Assembly: GCA_037157565.1 (NCBI GenBank)
Contig: JAZHRO010000003.1
Coordinates: 66,590,501 to 66,654,500, forward strand
DNA from: Thalassia testudinum
Lineage: Eukaryota > Streptophyta > Magnoliopsida > Alismatales > Hydrocharitaceae
Reading direction: 5' to 3'
Length of the DNA: 64,000 bases
The stretch's first letter is position 1; every line of letters starts with the position of its first letter. Under the pieces are notes generated by a model. It saw nothing but the letters and a program-made list of their open reading frames with translations. It did no database searches and had not been told where the DNA came from. Both the position numbers and the translations under genes were made by a program. This document shows positions 56,472 through 64,000 of this stretch, piece by piece.

Positions 56472-57526
56472 GGCTACACACATGTGATGAAGGAATGGCT
56501 GGCGGTGTGGCTGCTAATGGGAGTGCTCTAGAGCAAGGGCTTTGCTATGGTAGTGTTGGCATTGAGAGCAAATGCTAAAGGTGGCTGGTCGAAGCAGAGG
56601 GTGGCCGACAGTGCTAAATTCCATGGGCAAGAGATTGAGGCCACCGGTGGTTGTTGATGTTGGGAAGTGGTCGGCAGAGCATAGAGGCTCTGTGGGCGAG
56701 GTTGACTTCGAAGATGGAAGTCAGAACATGCACCTGCAGGTAGCAGGTGTGAAGGAGATGTTGGGTTCTTTGTGGGGGGGTTGCAAGTTGTGGCGTAGAG
56801 AGATGAAGATAAAGGAGAAAAGGAAGAAAAGGAAGAGGGAAGAAGTAGGCGGTGGTACTGTTGGTGGAGGTGTGCTAGGAGGAAAGAGGTTGAAGAAAAG
56901 GAAAGGGAATGTGGTGCGTGTGCTGTTATTGAAGGTGATGGGTGTGGTTTGGTGGCGTACACACACGTTGTCACCATGTGTGTGATGAGGGTGAGGGCGA
57001 TGTTGGGGAAGTGGGGGCCACGGTGCACACTTCGAGCACAGGGAACGCCTAAGTCACGGTGGTAATGGATGATTTTTCAAAAGAGGATGGTTGGCCCTCC
57101 CTTCTAACAACTCTTCTATTTGTTTTCCTTCGGCCGAAAGCTTCTCCAACCACTCGGTGGAGATCACGAATGGTTGGAATGGTCAGATAAGTCTGGCGGT
57201 AATTTCATTAGAAGTGCAGATCGAGTTCTGGATGTCTTAAAAAGTGTGGATAGCAGTGAGTCCTCAATGGAGGTTCTGAGACATCCATACTAGGCTCAGA
57301 ATGTCTTATAGATTGACTTTGGAAGTCTGAATGATGCCTTCATGTTTCGTGCACCTATCCTGCATCCACCAAATAGATTATCACAACCATATGTTGTAAA
57401 ATTGGCACATAAAATTATACACAGACTAAGATGAATTACCATTTAACTCCTAATAAATTAGAAACTAACAATAGATAATTAAAGAGAACTTAGGCAAAAT
57501 AATGGTCCACTAAATTGGACTTATCA
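56472..57526 (-). mobile_element. LTR of element G, 5' part
   Basis: Continues LTR G; on the minus strand it starts TGATAAGTCCAATTTAGTGG at 57526. It contains three ATGTCT/AGACAT half-decayed boxes (57230, 57279, 57299), the last two again 20 bp apart. The frames at 56528-57028 lie in LTR sequence and are not supported. Confidence 0.65.
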
Positions 57527-58926
57527 ATAAAAACCACCTTTAACCTCTCTTGAGTTGGAGCCAAAATGCACTCTTACACTTCTCCATAAATGGTCCCAAC
57601 TTGAACCATCATCTCCACCTTACACCTACCCCAGAAGGCCATCATCACCAACCATTTTTGGCACCAAATTCCTAACCCATAAGCTCCATCCTAACCACCA
57701 TTTAGTTTGTGCCAGAAACCCAATTAACCACCATCTATGTTGGTGCCAACAAGAACCCTCTTATCCACCATTTGTCCACTTCATAAACACATCCTAACCC
57801 TCCATTCTCCACACCAACCAGCAACCCCTTAACCCTCGCATAGTTGGAGCCATTTTGGTGCCTCTAAACCACCATATCCACCACCCACATGCCTCCTCCC
57901 TTGGCGCCAAAACACCATGCCATTGGATCCTCTAACCACCTTCATAAACCTCTCTTAACCTTGCACATCATCCACTCCAATATCCCCCATGACCACTATT
58001 ATATATATCCCCTACCTACCACAACTACAAGACACCTTTGGCTTCATTATTCAAGCACTCTTCCACCCATATTCCACCATATCCCACAGCCAAGAGAAGA
58101 AGGGGAAGAAGAAGATTAAGGGGACACTCTATCCCCTTGGTGCCTTCCCCACTTCCCTTTACTCTTGTGCCCCCGCCAACCAAAGGTCAAGCCAGTCAGG
58201 AAGATGTGCAGAGGAGGAGATTTTGAGGGTGTTTCATGCCCACCCTTGGAGGAGTATATTGAATGGAAATTCTCCACTCTTTGAGGAGCTAGGGCATGCC
58301 AACCAAGGGCTTGCCAAGGAGGACACATCTTTGTAGGGGCACTTCCAGATGGAATTGGAGGAATCCTTTCTAAGCCTATGAGCAGCTGAGCTTGCAGCAC
58401 GAACTCTCTCCTCTTCACCACCATCACTAGGAGGATCTTTGTTTCACCATTTTCTATTTTTATTTTAGTAGTAGAAGCATTCCTCCACTAATGATTTTGT
58501 AAAATAATTGTTTCCATAATTAAAGTTGCCTTTTCATATTTCCTATCGCATTTTATTTGATTGCTTTCTATTATAGTGCACTTACATCATCTCTCTAATT
58601 ACCCTAGATCTTCATGCACCTAGAGTGAGCTTAGGGAGAGGATCTTCTTGTCACTTAGGTTGTAACATTTTTGGTGTAGCCTTCCTTCATATTTTCGTAT
58701 TCAATAGCCTGCTATTTCAGAACTCCAAAAAATTATTTTATTAAAAAATCATTAAAAAGAAAGTTGAATTTCTGATTTGAAGTGAGTGTTAAATTGCATT
58801 TCTATCTCCCTTAGGACTACCCAAATACTTTCTAAGTACTCAGTTTTTATAAATTTCAAAAGCGATCGGACTTGGACGTTACAACAATAAAAACACTAAT
58901 TTACAAATCATGCCTTTCCGCTATCA
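57527..58926 (+). mobile_element. M-type LTR (M2), 5' truncated by element G
   Basis: Matches M1 from about 13942 to its end (GCTATCA at 58921-58926). GGCGCC survives once (57903-57908); other sites read GGTGCC, GGCACC or GGAGCC. TATATATA at 57999-58008. The missing first ~1.2 kb would lie left of element G. Frames of 60-115 codons are not supported. Confidence 0.7.
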
Positions 58927-59908
58927 AGCTCAAATCAGAAAGTCTACTCAGCAATGCTCACATCAACCTGAAATTTTGTATCTGCATATATAAAAATAAA
59001 CTTATCAAGGTACCACATACAATTGTAGGAAAAATTGCATAAAAGCCCAAGGTATGCATTATTTTTAGAAAAACCTAAAATGACTAATCTAACCTAACTA
59101 ATTGCAATCTAACCCAAGTTATCCTCAGCCTAACATTAGTTTGGAATAATTAGAATAAATAAATATAGAAATATTAAGGGAGGTCCTGTAGTCTGTTTGT
59201 GGGAGGGAGAGAGATTTGATGAGTTTTGGCAGTACGTGTGCATGTGATCAGAGAAAAAAATGATAGAGAGAAGCTGTCAGGAGGGGGAAATTCGTGAGAG
59301 AGGGAATCCAGGAAAGGGAGGAAGAGTGTTATGATTGTCGAGATTTTAGAGTGGGTGGTGGTCGTAAGAAATTAATGAGAGGATGGTCTATGTGACACTA
59401 AAAATATGGGAAGAGAGATTTTCCAAATAAGGGTGGGTGATCATGATTGAGAGAAATGTGAGGGGGATAGAAATGGAAATGCCAATAAATATAAGGAAAG
59501 TCTCTCCCATGGATTAAACAATAATGACCATCCTAATTATGACAAATGCCAACCATAAGAGTAGATCTTCCACGTTGAATTTGCCACCAGTTTTGGTGAG
59601 GGAATTTATTGGATGTGGATTTGGTGCAAGCTAAGGTGGAAATGGGGATTTGCAAACACATCCATATGTCGATCGAATTTCTTTTATACAACCTTGCCAT
59701 CTTAGGCAATGACGTAATATCCACACAAAATCAATATAGCAATGAATAATTAATCATATAATAAGGTGAATAAAATTATGAAATATGCAAGCTTATCAAA
59801 TCAAGAGTCTAAGCTAATTATATAATATGATGCATGCCTTCCAGGTATCTGAATCCCCAAGTCAAATGTACTTAGGCTCCAATTTGGTCCACTAGAGTGG
59901 AACTATCA
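58927..59908 (-). mobile_element. LTR of element L, 5' part
   Basis: On the minus strand it starts TGATAGTTCCACTCTAGTGG at 59908 beside a PPT; the start resembles LTR G. It is broken at 58926 by M2. No gene seen. Confidence 0.6.
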
Positions 59909-61319
59909 AATACCTCCATGCCTAAGTTCTTCTAGTCCCAAGAAAAATCATATGGAGAACTACCAGATCTCTAGGCTAAAAATCTTATCATCAGGATGCC
60001 TTATCTTACTTCACCTCTAGATATTAGTATGAAATACTAGCCCCAGACATTAAGGTACTCAAGTCTCGGTCAAGATACAGACTTGATCGACATAAGCTTG
60101 GGTCTCCAGCACATGTTTCTCCAGCCCTAAAGCCAACACAAGGGTTTGTTGACTCAAGATGTTAAAGCATCTGTGCATTCATGCAAGTGGTCATAATTCA
60201 ATTTGCCAGTGCATTTTTTAGAACAGAGGGGAAAAGATATTGTTGAGATTTTTCTTTTTTTAATTTTTTCTAATTCTTCTAACCTCAGATTGACTCACAA
60301 CATGGTTTGCATTGGATTCCTCATTCCCATCATTGATCTTCGAGGGGTCCCTGGCATTCAATGCTTTGATATAGCACTACCCATGGCAACCCTAAGAACC
60401 CTTGCAATCGACACTTTATTATAGTGCCACCCATGACATTCTTTAGCTAATCTAGGCCCTAAAATTTGACATTTCAAGATAATGCTGCCCATGGCACCTG
60501 AACCATGCGATGCACTTACATGCCCCTGATAAGATATTTGAATATAATAAAAGACAAGCATCGATGTAGTGACATGTTTACATTGTATCCTCAAAGGGAG
60601 TATATACACCACTCATGCAGTGGGACCTCATCCAATCAACAAATGTTTTCGAGCCTCTCTTGATTCAATTCCTTGAGGGAAACATTTCTCAGAAGGAGAA
60701 ATTTTTATGGTATGTCATAATTAAGCACATTAAACCAAACCAAATTGTATGGGATGTGGATGCTTAATTTTTTGAGAACCAGTAAATTTAAGACATGGGG
60801 GTCAAATACTCCCTAATTCATTGACATAATACATTAGCCTCTCAGCTTTCTCAAGTATTTAAGGAATAATACATATCCTAATAGATACTTAAATTTTTAA
60901 GTCATACCAACCCTAGAGGCCTAAAGTCAGTATCTCTTATTTATCCCCTAAGCTTTGGCACTTCAGCTTTTAATTCATCATTTGTTCTAGCCTAGAACTT
61001 AGGTAAACTCTTCCAAAATCAAATGTTGGGACTAACACATTTATACCCCTCTTTGTCCCTCTTTTCTTTTGTGTATACATATAATGATAAATGCAGTAAC
61101 TACTTGTATGCAAAGTATGTATAAATTCTATGTACAATCTCAGGTTATACCCCTCCATGCCTAAATTTGATAATGTCCTTACTGGAAAGGAAGAAGTAAG
61201 GAAAGAAAGTGCCTAAGGTAGAGAGTGGTCAAAGCTAAGGATCCTCTAACTAGTAGGTGTCCACAACTTGGCCATTATATAGAGTAACAAATGATTTTAA
61301 ATGTTGGTCAGTTACTTTA
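59909..61319 (-). other. PPT and tail of element L
   Basis: On the minus strand, AGGCATGGAGGTA (59909-59921) is the PPT. The tail holds diverged TATCTCGAAG-type repeats (about 60357-60495) and the internal PPT-like AGGCATGGAGGGGT (61149-61162). The order is the same as in B and H. The frames at 60203-61158 are not supported. Confidence 0.6.
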
Positions 61320-61719
61320 AATGTCTCACCAAGGGAGGGATCTTGAATTTCAACAACAACATGAGGGAACATCGGTGTGACAATGTGCAACTCATCCCAA
61401 TGAGACTTAAGCTTCCCAGGGAATGACTTGAGTCTGGAATGAAAAGGCTAAACTTGTTGGTTAGGCTCAAAGGTCTTCCTAAGAATGTGCTTATTTTGAA
61501 AGACTTTGGCACGCTCTTTTTAAGCATGGCAAGTCTCATATGCCTCATTCCTCAACACCTCAAGCTTAGTGAGTTCTAATAAGCATGCCTTACCTACTTT
61601 CTTAAGGTCCTTATTGATCTTGATGGCCCAATAAGCTTTGTGCTCTATCTCTATAAGAAAATGCCATGCTTTGCTATATACCATCCAGGAGGGAGACATG
61701 CCCATGGGAATCTTTTTAT
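61320..61719 (-). pseudogene. pol: Integrase C-terminal fragment of element L
   Basis: The minus strand reads KIPMGMSPSWMVYSKAWHF, then EIEHKAYWAIKINKDLKKVG and LLELTKLEVLRNEAYETCHA, and after a frame break sequence matching PFHSRLKSFPGKLKSHW. This is the end of a Gypsy (Athila-like) integrase. The catalytic core is missing to the right, where unrelated sequence begins at about 61720. Confidence 0.8.
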
Positions 61720-62402
61720 ATTTCTATATATATTTGAATTAATTATGGTTAACTAAAGCTATTCTGAGGATTAATTAGGGTAGAAAGCATTTAGTTAGGT
61801 CAGTATAGTCATATAGGTGCATTTTGTAAATATTGCATAATGTTGGGTTTTTCTACAATTTTTCCTCAATCTATATCTAGTACCTTGATGTATGTGCTAT
61901 ATAATGTGCAAGTATAAAGATTAAAGCAATTTTGAACCTTGGAGATTTGACTTTTATGATTGAGCTCATGTGCATGAAGAAAGGGAGCCTAATTTTATGG
62001 ACCCTAACATTTTTAGTGTTTAGGATAACCCAATTAACAACCCAATTTTTACCAACCAAGGACCCACTCAGTTATAATAATTAGAAACCTAATTTGGCCA
62101 ACAATAGACCTAATTATAGACTTTCTTGGTCGACTAAATGAGCCATATTAAAACCCAACAACTCTACCTTACCTTATCCTATCCCTTTCTTAAACACCTA
62201 ACTAGAAACCGTAAGATCCTATCCTATCATTGCTACCCACTTTAAGTTCTTCCTAAACATTCAAGTTGTCCAACATAGGTGCATTTACCACCTGTAGATC
62301 ACCATCACAATTCTCCTTTTAAGATCTTATCCTAAGCCTTTTTATAATGCACAATAGTGCATAACTCCGTCCATTAAATGCCAACCATTCATACATGATC
62401 TT
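61720..62402 (+). mobile_element. Probable LTR fragment related to LTR L
   Basis: The plus strand resembles the minus strand of 58990-59170 (TAGGTCAG...GGGTTTTTCTACAATTTTTCCT...GTACCTTGAT versus TTAGGTTTTTCTA...GCAATTTTTCCTACAATTG...GTACCTTGAT). Ends not defined; truncated by integrase remnant on the left and M3 on the right. No gene seen. Confidence 0.35.
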
Positions 62403-64000
62403 TGATGCGGAGTTTAGCATGATTTCTTATTAGAGTTTTTAAAGTCATTGTAACATGCAAAATCGCATACGCTTCTAAAATTTCTAACCAAGATAGTGGA
62501 GTATCTAGGCTCGTCCAAGGAGGCGATGTTTTGCAAAAATCAATCTCTTGCTCGAAAATGCAACTTAACTTTCTTTTTGTTCTTTTTCAAATATATAATT
62601 ATTAGGGTTTTTGATTTAACAAGGTAATACAAAGTTGCTAGCAGAAAAGACAAAACTATTTTAGCAACTAGGTGGCAAAGTAACCTCTTCCCAAGCTCAC
62701 CCTAGACAAGTGAAGGCCTAGGATAATTGTTAAGAGGGTGTGGAAGTCCTAAAACAAAACCAAAGTAGAGAATAAAATGCACTAAACTAGGAAAGAAACT
62801 TTATAAGAAAATCAGACTCTTGTTCTACACTAGTAGAGGAAAGCTTATAACAATAATGAAAATATAAAATAAGCAGAACAAAATTAAGGGTTGATGAAGA
62901 TAGTGAAGAAGGTGATGCCCTTACTCCAAGCCTAGTAGCTCCCGGGCTTGAAAAGAACTTCTCTAACTCCTCTTTAGAAGCTCTTTCAAGTTGAGGTCTC
63001 CTTCTTTTGGCAAGCACTAGGGTGGGTGTTCCTTAGCTCCTCTAAGGTGAAAGCTACCACCTTCAAGGGTGGGCGTGCACCACCCTTTCTTCTCCTTGCC
63101 TGGCCTTCCTCATGGTGGTGAAAATCCTCCTCCTTCTTGGTGTGGCATAAAGGGAAGGAATGGGGAGAGGAAGGCACCAAGAGGGTGGGTGATGTGGCCC
63201 CTTAATCTTCCACTCTATCCCTTCTTCTTGGTCGTGGGTTTAGGTGGAAGTAAGGTGGAAATTATACTAATGGGACGATGGGGAAGATAGTGGTAGGTGA
63301 TGGGTTTTTATAGAGTGGGATGGGGATAGGGTTGGCATGAATATGTGGAGGGCTAGGGTGGAGTTTGGTGGTGGTTATGGGTTGTTAAGTTAATCCTAAA
63401 GCTAGGGTTAAGTGGTGCCACCAAGGGGGTGCTAAGGTGGGTAGTTAGGGTTCACCAACGGGCACCTAAAAGTGGTGCTAACCATGGAAGGGTGCCATGG
63501 GTTGGCGCCAACTTGAAGGCTTCTAGAAGAAGGGTGAGGTGTAGGGTGGAAAGGGCTTGGAAGGGGTAGGTGTAGGGTGTAGATGGGAGGTCATTTTGGC
63601 GCCAAAAGGAGGGGATTCTGGAAGGGTTAGATGGTGCCAAAATAGGTGTCTTTTGGAAGGAGGTGAGGGGTTAAAAGGTGGTTAGGGGTGGACTAGGTTA
63701 GCTAGGTGGACTTAGGGATAGGGTTGATTGGTGGAGCTAGTTACGTGGGGTTTTAAGGTGGTAAATGCCAAGGGAGCTGGAGTATAGCTATGCTAATCTA
63801 GCTTAGCTAGTAATGGAGTAGAGGAGTGGGCAATGGGAGCTAGGGTTTGAGGAGAGGAGCTGGACAGAAGAAGTCTGGAGCTCAAATGGAGCTGGCAGCT
63901 GTTGAAGTGGGTGGCATGGAGCTACTGTAACTGGCTTAGTTGCTAGTTCTTTGCTAGCTGCTAAGCCAAGCTAAATTAAGCTGGCTTCTACCATAAGGAG
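62403..64000 (-). mobile_element. M-type LTR (M3), runs off the window
   Basis: Inverted relative to M1. The LTR end (CTCCGCATCA on the minus strand) is at 62403. The TATA box (TCTATAAAAAC, minus) is at about 63305-63314. GGCGCC lies near 63490 and 63600. The AGCT-rich block at 63760-64000 matches 13365-13440. No primer site adjoins 62403. Small frames are not supported. Confidence 0.7.

Noticed and set aside
59210..59470. Purine-rich AGAGAG/GGGAGG stretch as a regulatory GAGA region
   Set aside because: Irregular, within LTR L, and not conserved in the related fragment at 61720-62402 as far as I can see.

Overview
This window looks like intergenic heterochromatin from a large plant nuclear genome. 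It consists of nested LTR retrotransposons, and I found no convincing host gene, tRNA, rRNA or CRISPR array. The evidence for a plant is twofold. Ty3/Gypsy elements carry primer-binding sites matching the 3' end of tRNA-Asp (832-851, 19908-19927, 48215-48234), with Athila-like Gag, protease, RT and integrase relics. A Ty1/Copia derivative has the classic initiator-tRNA-Met primer site (28228-28242). The species cannot be named from the sequence alone.

Layout, left to right. 1-2749: 5' leader, primer site and 5' LTR of a minus-strand element (A), inserted in the leader of B. 2750-8260: plus-strand element B, with leader, one intact 652-codon ORF of unknown function, 3' tail, polypurine tract and 3' LTR. 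8261-11215: interior of a related plus-strand element K, with a decayed copy of the same ORF and a fresh 448-bp tandem duplication. 11216-15272: minus-strand LTR C (A/B type), split by a complete 2250-bp solo LTR M1 (12707-14956, TSD GAAAT). 15273-19930: internally deleted Athila-like gag-protease-RT remnant. 19931-33031: mosaic of E-type LTR pieces in both orientations around two ~1.2-kb palindromes. The second palindrome is split by a non-autonomous Copia element (25001-29962, TSD GGTTG). 33032-46020: minus-strand element G, whose ORF is broken by a solo LTR (J) and by element H (37436-44040). 46020-57526: LTR of G, split by plus-strand element F (46481-56471), which itself contains a Copia solo LTR (49082-50792, TSD ATAAG). 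57527-64000: M-type LTRs and an integrase-bearing remnant (L).

The element families share a toolkit. LTRs start TGAT; the PPT reads AGGCATGGGGGTA; most families carry a second PPT-like tract about 1.1-1.5 kb upstream of the real one, and three tails share a run of TATCTCGAAG-type repeats. Elements B, K, G and F replace gag-pol with a conserved ORF built around repeated W-S-x3-G-x2-V-x3-E-x-L-x-P modules and a C-terminal HHQL region. The likeliest reading is a non-autonomous lineage mobilised in trans by Athila-like partners such as those left at 15.4-19.9, 38.9-41.4 and 60-61.7 kb.

Two patterns stand out. One is the recurring unknown ORF. The other is a regulatory-looking module, AGACGTCT boxes spaced exactly 20 bp start to start, which forms a 16-box array in the Copia U3 and also sits in a 44-bp palindrome of the unrelated Gypsy LTRs A and B.
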